Source: Mobilicoccus caccae
GTDB lineage: Bacteria; Actinomycetota; Actinomycetes; Actinomycetales; Dermatophilaceae
Length of the DNA: 64,000 nucleotides
Assembly: GCF_030161635.1 (NCBI RefSeq)
Contig: NZ_BSUO01000001.1
Coordinates: forward strand, 124,001-188,000
Direction: 5' to 3'
Part shown: piece after piece, positions 57,351-64,000 of the stretch
Position numbering within the stretch: position 1 is the first letter of the stretch
How the letters are laid out: every line of letters starts with the position of its first letter
The notes under the pieces: model-generated
The model's input: only the letters and a program-made list of their open reading frames with translations
What the model was told of the DNA's origin: nothing
Database searches by the model: none
Position numbers and translations under genes: made by a program

Positions 57351-57832
57351 GCATCCTCCGGGCGACGGAAGCGGCGGGTGAACCACACGGTCCAGATGAT
57401 CGTGCCGACGAGGTACAGCGCCAACATCCACGGGCCGACGACGTCACGACCCAGCATCGAGATGGCGACGATGTCGGCCATCATCACGGCGATGAGCAGG
57501 TTGGTGGCGGCGAGGAAGTACCAGAGCTGGGTGCGCACGAGGCTCAGCGTCGCCTCTCGCCGTTCGGGCTGCAGCCAGTAGTCCTTGTTCGGCATGTTGA
57601 GCATCGACGCGTCGCCGCGCGTGGCCGCGGAGCTCAGCGCGGGGGTGATGCCCAGCATGAGCAGCGCCAGGCCGAGGTTCGTCCCGACGAACTCCGCGCG
57701 GCTGCCGTACCGGGTCACCTCACCGGAGAGCGACATGTGCGCCGCCACCCCGTCGGCGGGGAGCACCAGCCAGCCCCAGACGATGACGCCCAGGTAGAGC
57801 ACGGCGCTCACGATCCACGTCACCCTCCCCAT
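57347..57832 (-). CDS. DUF1648-like small membrane protein
   Basis: 161 residues with about four hydrophobic segments (WIVSAVLYLGVIVWGWLVLP, VGTNLGLALLMLGITPALSS, YFLAATNLLIAVMMADIVAI). The N-terminal part with VAAHMSLSGEVTRYGSRAEF recalls DUF1648. Its stop overlaps the MFS ATG (GATGCATGA), so the pair is an operon. Function unknown. ATG 57832 start. Confidence 0.75.
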   Translation of the reverse strand: MGRVTWIVSAVLYLGVIVWGWLVLPADGVAAHMSLSGEVTRYGSRAEFVGTNLGLALLMLGITPALSSAATRGDASMLNMPNKDYWLQPERREATLSLVRTQLWYFLAATNLLIAVMMADIVAISMLGRDVVGPWMLALYLVGTIIWTVWFTRRFRRPEDA

Positions 57833-57875
57833 GCCCCCGATGACACCACATCGACACCGGCGGGGGCATGGGTGG

Positions 57876-59461
57876 TCAGTCGACGGTGATCTCGCTGCGG
57901 TCACCGGACCACAGGGTGTGGAAGCTGCCCTCGGCGTCGGTGCGGCGGTAGGTGTGGGCGCCGAAGTAGTCGCGCAGGCCCTGGGTCATCGCGGCGTTGA
58001 CCCGCGGCGCGCGCACCATGTCGTAGTAGGCGACCGCGGCGGAGAAGCCCGGCACCGGCACACCGGCCTGGACCGCCCGCCCGATGGTCCGGCGCCACCC
58101 GTCCTGGCAGCGGGCGAGCCCGTCGCTGACGCTCGGCGCCTCCAGCAGGGTCTCGAGGTCGCCTCCGGCGTACTCGTCGCGGATCCGGTTGAGCAACTCC
58201 GCGCGGATGATGCAGCCGGCCCGCCAGATCTTGGCCACCTCGGCCATGTCGACGTCCCAGCCGTACTCCTCACCGGCCATGCGGATCTGGTCGAGTCCCT
58301 GGGCGTAGGCGATGACCTTGGAGGCCCAGAGGCTGTCGCGCAGGTCGGCGACGAACGCGGCCCGGTCCTCCACCTCCAGGGTGCCGCCGGGGCCGGTCAG
58401 CACCCGCTGCGCGCTCCGACGCAGGGTCGTGTGCGAGGAGACGGCCCGGGCGAACACCGACTCGGCGATCGTGTTGACCGGGGTCGCGAGGTCGAGGGCG
58501 GTCTGCACGGTCCAGGTGCCGGTGCCCTTCATGCCCGCCGCGTCGACGATGACGTCGAGCAACGGCTCGCCCGTCTTCGCATCGATCTGTCGCAGGACGT
58601 CGGCCGTGATCTCGATGAGATAGGAGTCGAGGTCGCCGGTGTTCCACTCCTCGAAGACACCGGCCGCCTCCTCGTGGGAGAACCCGGCGGCGGAGAGCAG
58701 TTCATAGGCCTCGCCGATGAACTGGATGTCGGCATACTCGATGCCGTTGTGCACCATCTTGACGAAGTGCCCCGAGCCGTCGGGGCCGATGTGCGTGCAG
58801 CACGGCTCGCCGTCGACGTGGGCGGAGATGTCCTCCAGCATCGGCCCGAGAGCCTCGTAGCTCTCGGTCGAGCCGCCCGGCATGATCGAGGGCCCCTCGA
58901 GCGCACCGACCTCACCGCCGGACACCCCGGCGCCGACGAAGTGGAACCCGAGCTCGCGCAGCTTGGCCTCGCGGCGGCGGGTGTCCTCGAAGAAGGAGTT
59001 GCCGCCGTCGACGACGATGTCTCCCTCCTCCAGGTGCGGCAGGAGGGTGTCGATCACCTGGTCGGTGACCTCACCGGCCTTGACCAGCAGGATGATCCGC
59101 CGCGGACGCTCGAGGCTGCGGGCCAGATCCTCGACGGTGCCCGAGGGGACGAACGTGCCCTCGTCGCCGTTCTTCTCCATCATCGCGACCGTGCGGTCGG
59201 CCCAGTGGTCGTACACCGCGACGCGGTAGCCGTGGCGTCCGAGGTTGCGGGCGAGGTTGCTGCCCATGACGGCCATGCCGACCACCGCGATCTCCGCGGA
59301 CGCCGTCTCCGGCGAGGGGATGTCGACGCTCTCGCGTGCACTCCCGACCTTGGTGTCGGTCTCGGCGGCGGCGGCGCGCTGACGCCCGGCACGGGATTCC
59401 TGGGTGGTGAGTTCCTCGTCACCGTCGTGGGGGTCGCGGGGGTCTCGTGCTCGGGCGTCAT
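57876..59461 (-). CDS. gnd: 6-phosphogluconate dehydrogenase (decarboxylating), 5' frameshift
   Basis: The core is full-length: IAVVGMAVMGSNLARNLGRH (NADP loop), VVDGGNSFFEDTRRREAKLR, GAGVSGGEVGALEGPSIMPG, HFVKMVHNGIEYADIQFIGE and VDAAGMKGTGTWTVQTALDL. A GAGGAG ribosome-binding site precedes ATG 59461, which reads MTPEHETP before a run of five G (59438-59442 on the plus strand); one more base gives RDPHDGDEELTTQESRAGR and the core frame. About 528 residues with an extra 45-residue N-terminal tail. Oxidative pentose-phosphate pathway: converts 6-phosphogluconate to ribulose 5-phosphate, CO2 and NADPH. Confidence 0.93.
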
Positions 59462-59756
59462 CACGTCTCCTCGACGTCGGCTGATCTGCTGCCGACCACG
59501 CTACGACCCGTCCCGCGAACCCGCACGAGGGGTCGTCGAGGGGGCGCGGGATGCGTTGCGGGCCCGTGTTTCTCGGGGGTGGCCCCGGTGCGGGCCCTGC
59601 GTGCATGATCCATCACTCACTCCCGTGCGCGGGTGTTGAAAACCCCGCCCGTCGGACGTCGGTGGCGAAGCCGGGAGCGGTGGCGTCGATGTCGGAGGAT
59701 GACCGCCATTCGGCGGACACGCGTTCGCCGATCCCTGAACACCGAGAGGATCCTCG

Positions 59757-60929
59757 ATGCGCCCCCTTCGTATCGCCGCCGCACTCGCCCTGAGTGCCTC
59801 GATCTCCGTCGCCCCCGCCCTCGCGCCGGCCGGATACGCCGCCACCGCCTGGCAACAGGCGTCGGCCCAGGTCGCCACCGCCCCGATCGACCCCGAGGCT
59901 CTGCGCGCCCGCATCGCCGAGCTCATGCCGACGACGGAGAGCCCCCGCAAGGCGGCGCTCGACCGGCTCATGGATCACCCGCAACACATCGACGGCTCGC
60001 AGTACCAGTGCGGCCCGACGCAGTTCAACCGCTGGGCCGCGCAGGCCACCGCCGACTTCACCGCACAGGACCGGCAGATCCTCGACAGCCTCGCCGCCTA
60101 CGACCTGCCCACCTACGAGGCCCTGGTCTTCGGCGCGCAGGGACACCCGGACTTCGCGCTCCGCGCCGACGCGAAGGACCTCGAGAAGACCATGCGCAAG
60201 CTGCGCTCGTTCTGGGACATCAAGCACGACGACATCCAGCTCATGGCCATGCACGGCGAGATGCTCGCCGACCCGGCGCGCACCGCCCGCGTGTACGAGG
60301 TGGTGTACGAGGTGCCGCGCGCCCAGGCCCAGGAGCTCGCCCGGCTGCTCGCGGAGTTCATCCGCTCCGACCCCAAGTTCGAGGGCGGCAACCACCCGAT
60401 CTTCACGCTCAACGCCTTCGCGTTCACGACGCACGGCCAGGAGCTGCCGGGTCTCGGGCGGATCGGCGACCGCATCGTCATGGGCGACGGCATCCTGCAG
60501 GCCTACCGCGAACTCGGTTACGGCGACGTGGCGCCCGAGGCGATCCTCGCCCACGAGTACGCCCATCACGTGCAGTTCGAGATCGGCATGATCCCGCCGA
60601 ACCGGATCAGCACCCCCGAGGGCACCCGCCGCACCGAGCTGCACGCGGACGCCTCCGCCGCGTACTTCCTGTCCCACCCGCGCGGGCTGAGCATGCAGCA
60701 GAAGCGCGTGACGCAGTTCCTCACGGTCTTCTACACGATCGGTGACTGCAGCTTCGCCAGCACGGGCCACCACGGCACCCCGCTGCAGCGTGAGCGCGCC
60801 GCGAACTGGGCCTACCAGGTGCAGGAGCAGGCCCGCCCCAAGGGCAAGATCCTCACGACCCGCCAGTTCTTCGAGCTGTTCGAGGCCGAACTGCCGCGTC
60901 TCATCGCCCCCGACGCCCGCGTGGCCTGA
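59757..60929 (+). CDS. Secreted HExxH metalloprotein of unknown function
   Basis: 390 residues. Signal peptide MRPLRIAAALALSASISVAP followed by an AxA-type cleavage site, so it is exported. The zinc-binding HExxH occurs as AILAHEYAHHVQFEIG, with a plausible third ligand in TELHADASAAYFLSHPRG (H or E), the spacing of gluzincin-type metallopeptidases. The rest (YQCGPTQFNRWAAQATADF; GDRIVMGDGILQAYRELG) matches no family I know. No other membrane segment. RBS GAGAGGA precedes ATG 59757. It may be a secreted protease or a peptidase-like scaffold. Confidence 0.8.
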   Translation: MRPLRIAAALALSASISVAPALAPAGYAATAWQQASAQVATAPIDPEALRARIAELMPTTESPRKAALDRLMDHPQHIDGSQYQCGPTQFNRWAAQATADFTAQDRQILDSLAAYDLPTYEALVFGAQGHPDFALRADAKDLEKTMRKLRSFWDIKHDDIQLMAMHGEMLADPARTARVYEVVYEVPRAQAQELARLLAEFIRSDPKFEGGNHPIFTLNAFAFTTHGQELPGLGRIGDRIVMGDGILQAYRELGYGDVAPEAILAHEYAHHVQFEIGMIPPNRISTPEGTRRTELHADASAAYFLSHPRGLSMQQKRVTQFLTVFYTIGDCSFASTGHHGTPLQRERAANWAYQVQEQARPKGKILTTRQFFELFEAELPRLIAPDARVA

Positions 60930-60996
60930 CCGGTCGCCACACCGCCGGCACCCGCCCGGGTGTCGATCGCCGACCGACGCCGTCGAGGCTGCGCAC

Positions 60997-61128
60997 CTAT
61001 CGGCCCGCTCCGCGAAACCCTCGGGGTTCTCGGGGCGGGCCGTGTCGCGTGCCGGGGCAGGCTGGGGAGGCCGGTGACGAACCCCTCGACGCGACGGCGC
61101 CCCGGTCGAAGAACAACACCGACAACAT
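60997..61128 (-). other. Possible 43-codon small ORF from element B left arm
   Basis: ATG 61128 in the left arm reads MLSVLFFDRGAVASRGSS and ends at TAG 60997-60999. No ribosome-binding site. Mentioned only because it starts like the other arm ORFs; coding is doubtful. Confidence 0.2.
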
Positions 61129-61213
61129 CGAGCGCGGCACCGGTGACGACATCCCAGGTCACGAGGGTGCTGACCGGCAGGAGGTGTCATCGATGTCGTC
61201 GGTGTTGTTCTTC
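61108..61213. repeat. Inverted-repeat element B (outward M-S-V-L-F-F arms)
   Basis: Left arm 61108-61131 and right arm 61190-61213 (TCGATGTCGTCGGTGTTGTT, then CTTC) form a 24-bp inverted repeat with one mismatch, spacer 58 bp. The element is the same length and layout as element A (11184-11289). Compared with A, the arms differ at one position in both arms together (TCC to TCG), so the pairing is kept. An AGGAGGTG sits eight bases before the right-arm ATG, which is an excellent Shine-Dalgarno. Confidence 0.75.
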
Positions 61214-61285
61214 CCTGCGGCAGACCGGTGCGACATGACGTGTCGGGCGCCCGCGTGCGCCGCCCGAGACCCGTGGACGACCTGA
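61193..61285 (+). other. Possible 30-codon small ORF from element B right arm
   Basis: ATG 61193 with AGGAGGTG upstream at textbook spacing, reading MSSVLFFPAADRCDMTCRAP and ending at TGA 61283-61285. The Shine-Dalgarno makes translation plausible for this one. The residues after MSSVLFF are not shared with the copy at 11269. Confidence 0.35.
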
Positions 61286-61322
61286 CTGCTGGGTGTCGGC
61301 GCTCCCCTTCTAGGGTGGCGCC

Positions 61323-62696
61323 ATGGCCGGCCGGATCGCGTGGATCGACGTTCGCGCCGGCGTGGCCGGTGACATGCTCCTCGGTGCCCTGGTGGACGCG
61401 GGCGCCGATCTCGACGTCGTCCGCCGTGACGTCGAGGCGGTCCTTCCGCAGACCGTGACGCTGCGCGCCGAGCCGGTCACCCGCGGGGTGATGCGGGCGG
61501 TCAAGCTCCACATCGACCCCGTGCGCACCGACCAACCCCACCGGTCCTGGCGCGACATCCGCGCGATGATCCGTGCGGCCGACCTCCCCGAGCGTGTGCA
61601 GGCGGATGCGATCGCCACGTTCGCCGCTCTCGCCCGGGCGGAGGGGCACGTCCACGGTGTCGATGCCGAGGACGTCCACTTCCACGAGGTCGGCGCGTGG
61701 GACTCGATCGCCGACGTGGTCGGCGTGTGCTCGGCGCTGGCCGACCTCGACGTCTCCACCGTGCTGACCACCGCCATCGCGCTCGGCGACGGCTTCGTCC
61801 GCGGCGCCCACGGGGTGGTGCCGGTGCCGGTCCCGGCCGTGCTCCGCCTGCTGGAGGGCAGTGGACTCGAGGGCGTCGGCGTGCCCGCGCGGGTGCCTGG
61901 GTGGGGGAGTCCGGATGCCCCTCACGATCACGAGGGTCCCGATGCCGGTGGGTCGGGCAACGCCCCGGAGGCGCGAGGCGCGGTCGGAGAACTCGCGACC
62001 CCCACGGGTGCGGCGCTCCTGGTCGCGCTCGCGACGCCGGCCCCGGTCATGCCGCGCGGACGGGTCGAGAAGGTCGGCATCGGTGCCGGGACCAAGGACG
62101 GCCTGCCCTGGGCCAACGTCGTGCGGATCGTGCTGCTCGACGCCGAGGCGCAGGTCGGGGCACGCCCTGATTCGCCCTCCCGGCAACCGGTCTCGGCCGG
62201 TGCCTCCGACGAGCGGTCCGACGTGCTCACGGTGCTCGACAGCAACGTCGACGACCTCGACCCGCGCGTCTGGCCGTCGGTTCTCGAGTCCCTGCTCGGC
62301 GCCGGTGCCCTGGATGCGTGGCTCACACCCGTCGTCATGAAGAAGGGGAGGCCGGCCCACGTCGTCTCCGCACTGGTGGGTCCGGCGGCGCTGGACGCCG
62401 TCCGCGACACGCTCTTCCGCTCGACCACCACCCTCGGGGTGCGGGAGTACCCGGTGCAGCGGACGGCGATCGCCCGCACCTGGCGGGCCGTGACGGTGAC
62501 GCTCGGTGAGACCACCGGGGAGGTGGCCGTCAAGATCGGTCATACGGGAGGCGAGATCGTCACGGCGACGCCGGAGTTCGAGGACGTCGCGTCGCTCGCG
62601 GCGACGGCCGGGGTCCCCGTGCGCCACGCTCTGTCCGCGGCAGCGACCGCAGCGCACGACGCGGGGCTGAAACCCGGGGGCGCCCTGCCCGGGTGA
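61323..62696 (+). CDS. larC: Nickel-pincer cofactor biosynthesis protein LarC
   Basis: 457 residues, LarC in one frame. IAWIDVRAGVAGDMLLGALV opens it (usually F/D-x-x-S-G-x-x-G-D-M), then AEDVHFHEVGAWDSIADVVG (metal-binding HFHEVG motif), RVEKVGIGAGTKDGLPWANV, and LTVLDSNVDDLDPRVWPSVL, then LTPVVMKKGRPAHVVSALV in the C-terminal half. LarC inserts nickel into the pincer cofactor used by lactate racemase LarA and relatives. A His/Asp-rich stretch (DAPHDHEG) is visible mid-protein. No RBS is striking. It converges on larB-larE with a 6-bp gap. No larA is in the window. Confidence 0.93.
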   Translation: MAGRIAWIDVRAGVAGDMLLGALVDAGADLDVVRRDVEAVLPQTVTLRAEPVTRGVMRAVKLHIDPVRTDQPHRSWRDIRAMIRAADLPERVQADAIATFAALARAEGHVHGVDAEDVHFHEVGAWDSIADVVGVCSALADLDVSTVLTTAIALGDGFVRGAHGVVPVPVPAVLRLLEGSGLEGVGVPARVPGWGSPDAPHDHEGPDAGGSGNAPEARGAVGELATPTGAALLVALATPAPVMPRGRVEKVGIGAGTKDGLPWANVVRIVLLDAEAQVGARPDSPSRQPVSAGASDERSDVLTVLDSNVDDLDPRVWPSVLESLLGAGALDAWLTPVVMKKGRPAHVVSALVGPAALDAVRDTLFRSTTTLGVREYPVQRTAIARTWRAVTVTLGETTGEVAVKIGHTGGEIVTATPEFEDVASLAATAGVPVRHALSAAATAAHDAGLKPGGALPG

Positions 62697-62702
62697 GCCG
62701 GT

Positions 62703-63365
62703 TCAGTCCGGGGTCGGTGCGGCGATCTGCGCCGCGAGGTGCCCGCCGCCGTACCCGTTGTCGATGTTGACCACGCCGACACCGGGGGCACAGGCGTTGA
62801 GCATGGTCAGCAGGGGAGCGAGTCCGTCGAAGGCGGCGCCGTAGCCCACCGAGGTCGGCACCGCCACGACCGGCGCCGACACGAGACCGGCGACGACGCC
62901 GGGCAGGGCGCCGTCCATCCCGGCCACGACGACGATCGCGCGGGCGGAGCGCAGCAGGTCGAGCCGTCCGAGGATCCGGTGAAGTCCCGCCACGCCGATA
63001 TCGGCGATCAGCTCGGCGGGGCGTCCGAGGTAGCGCACGGTCGACCACGCCTCACGGGCCACCGGCAGATCGGATGTACCGGCACAAGCTACGACGACCA
63101 GCCCACCCGTCGGTGGCGGCGGCGTGGGCGGCCACGCCAGGAGGCCGGCGAGCTCGTCGTAGTGGGCCTCGGGAACTTCGGCGCGCACGGCGGCGGCGTG
63201 ATCGGGGTTCGCGCGGGTGAAGAGGGCCACACCCGGCTCCTGGCGCAACCGGGCCGCGATGGCGCGCACCTGCTCCGCCGTCTTTCCCTCGCAGAACACC
63301 GCCTCGGGGTAGCCGCGGCGCGCGAATCGTTCGGTGTCGAGATCGAACTCGGACTCCTCACCCAC
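62703..63365 (-). CDS. larB: Nickel-pincer cofactor biosynthesis protein LarB
   Basis: 220 residues of the AIR carboxylase-like fold: GYPEAVFCEGKTAEQVRAIA is a conserved entry, then VVVACAGTSDLPVAREAW (ATP/CO2-binding region), VVVAGMDGALPGVVAGLVSA and VPTSVGYGAAFDGLAPLLT, NIDNGYGGGHLAA. LarB carboxylates and hydrolyses nicotinic acid adenine dinucleotide to the pyridinium dicarboxylate precursor of the cofactor. GTG 63365 overlaps larE's stop, so larE-larB are one operon. Convergent with larC. Confidence 0.93.
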   Translation of the reverse strand: MGEESEFDLDTERFARRGYPEAVFCEGKTAEQVRAIAARLRQEPGVALFTRANPDHAAAVRAEVPEAHYDELAGLLAWPPTPPPPTGGLVVVACAGTSDLPVAREAWSTVRYLGRPAELIADIGVAGLHRILGRLDLLRSARAIVVVAGMDGALPGVVAGLVSAPVVAVPTSVGYGAAFDGLAPLLTMLNACAPGVGVVNIDNGYGGGHLAAQIAAPTPD

Positions 63366-64000
63366 GGGTGACCTCGATGAGCGGCAACGTGAACGCGCCG
63401 GACTGGATGCCGTCCAGATCGAGGGCCACGAAACGGAATCCGGCGGCCCGGATGCCCGCGGTCAACCGCTGCGACACCTCGGGGGTGACGGCGCTGGGCA
63501 GGTCCTCGGTGCGCAACTCGACGCGCGCCACGTCGCCGTGGTGGCGCACCCGCCCGTCGGTGAAGCCGCACTCGCGCAGCACGCGCTCGGCCGTCTCGAC
63601 CTGCGCGAGTCTGGTCGGGGTGACCGGCTCGTGGTGCGGGATGCGCGAGGCGAGGCACGGGGCGGCGGGCTTGTCGGCGCACGGCAGTCGCAGAGCCCGG
63701 GCCAGCTCACGCACGTCGGCCTTGGTCAACCCGGCCTCGGCCAGGGGGCGCAGGACGCGGTGCTCGGTCGCCGCGCGCGATCCCGGGCGGTCGGGGCGGC
63801 GGGCGTCGTCGGCGTTCTCGCCGTAGGCCACCGCGTCCAGCCGCTGGTCGGCCACGAGCTCGTCGTCGATGCGGGTGAAGAGCTCGTCCTTGCAGTGGAA
63901 GCACCGATCCGGGCCGTTGGCGACGTAGGCGGGGTTATCGCCCTCGTGCGTGCGGACCTCGACGACCGGGCAGCCGATGAAGTCGGCGACCCCGTGCGCG
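63358..64000 (-). CDS. larE: Pyridinium-dithiocarboxylate synthase LarE, cut by the window edge
   Basis: The minus strand reads in one frame from the right edge: AHGVADFIGCPVVEVRTHEG, then PDRCFHCKDELFTRIDDELV, DAVAYGENADDARRPDRPGS, PLAEAGLTKADVRELARAL and DKPAAPCLASRIPHHEPVT. The CFHCK and PCLASRI motifs are typical of LarE, an ATP-dependent sulfur-insertion enzyme that uses a conserved Cys (as in CLASR) to thiolate the cofactor. The N-terminal PP-loop domain lies outside the window. The stop overlaps the larB start. Confidence 0.93.
   Translation of the reverse strand, partial: AHGVADFIGCPVVEVRTHEGDNPAYVANGPDRCFHCKDELFTRIDDELVADQRLDAVAYGENADDARRPDRPGSRAATEHRVLRPLAEAGLTKADVRELARALRLPCADKPAAPCLASRIPHHEPVTPTRLAQVETAERVLRECGFTDGRVRHHGDVARVELRTEDLPSAVTPEVSQRLTAGIRAAGFRFVALDLDGIQSGAFTLPLIEVTRG

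Larger units (their letters stand above)
60930..61322. other. Intergenic region holding element B
   Basis: A 393-base gap between the secreted HExxH gene and larC. It contains inverted-repeat element B (61108-61213) and two small outward ORFs beginning in its arms. The last 60 bases before larC contain no recognisable promoter to me. Confidence 0.6.

Noticed and set aside
61323..62696. Split larC1/larC2 with frameshift
   Set aside because: The frame is continuous from ATG 61323 to the stop, so no translational frameshift is needed here.

Overview
This is a high-GC Gram-positive (actinobacterial) chromosome segment. The support is a strongly GC-biased third codon position, many GTG starts, the dnaK-grpE-dnaJ-hspR heat-shock operon with HspR (HAIR-like) sites, and a DUF222/HNH endonuclease. 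A member of the order Micrococcales (Dermacoccaceae or Intrasporangiaceae type) is my best guess; that is inference, not a search result. No rRNA, tRNA, CRISPR array, phage module or transposase was recognised.

Layout. 1-9.2 kb: a flavin monooxygenase running off the left edge, an alpha/beta hydrolase, two MarR regulators each with a visible palindromic operator, a thioredoxin-like protein, a ChaA-type antiporter, and an AraC/DinB regulator coupled to a RibD/DHFR-like reductase. 9.4-13.1 kb: a VapBC-like pair whose toxin lacks its first catalytic Asp, a stress-type SDR, a cation diffusion facilitator and a DUF1349 protein. 13.1-17.3 kb: a TetR-controlled redox cluster (flavin reductase plus NtaA/SnaA/DszA-type monooxygenase) bracketed by two paralogous NADP-binding reductases. 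17.5-25.3 kb: accessory, decaying DNA with SDR, Nudix, GNAT and FAH genes mixed with fragments of an FAD monooxygenase, a GMC-type oxidoreductase, a TIGR01777 epimerase and an SDR/DUF6636 deletion chimera, plus the HNH endonuclease. 25.3-28 kb: an FAD monooxygenase and a nucleotidyltransferase pair resembling a toxin-antitoxin unit. 28-33.5 kb: dnaK-grpE-dnaJ-hspR and yaaA. 33.5-46.9 kb: transport and redox genes (AzlCD, EmrB-type MFS with TetR, GntR/ABC, glycosyltransferase, Tat-exported phosphoesterase, alcohol dehydrogenase). 46.9-54.2 kb: an orphan chemoreceptor, an aminotransferase-dehydrogenase operon, gdhA, an orphan antitoxin beside a truncated toxin, and a SRPBCC protein. 54.3-64 kb: an AAA ATPase, an MFS operon, gnd, a secreted HExxH protein, and larC facing larB-larE (nickel-pincer cofactor synthesis).

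Two window-wide signals stand out. (1) At least eleven otherwise intact genes, including dnaJ, gnd and an aminotransferase, carry one apparent single-base deletion, nearly always in a G or C run. This looks like homopolymer undercalling in the assembly rather than biological decay. (2) Two copies of a 106-bp inverted-repeat element (11184-11289 and 61108-61213) have 23-24 bp arms that each read M-(S/L)-S-V-L-F-F outward from an ATG. They share spacer motifs and show one compensatory base-pair swap between copies. I do not recognise this family, and it is the best candidate here for something undescribed.
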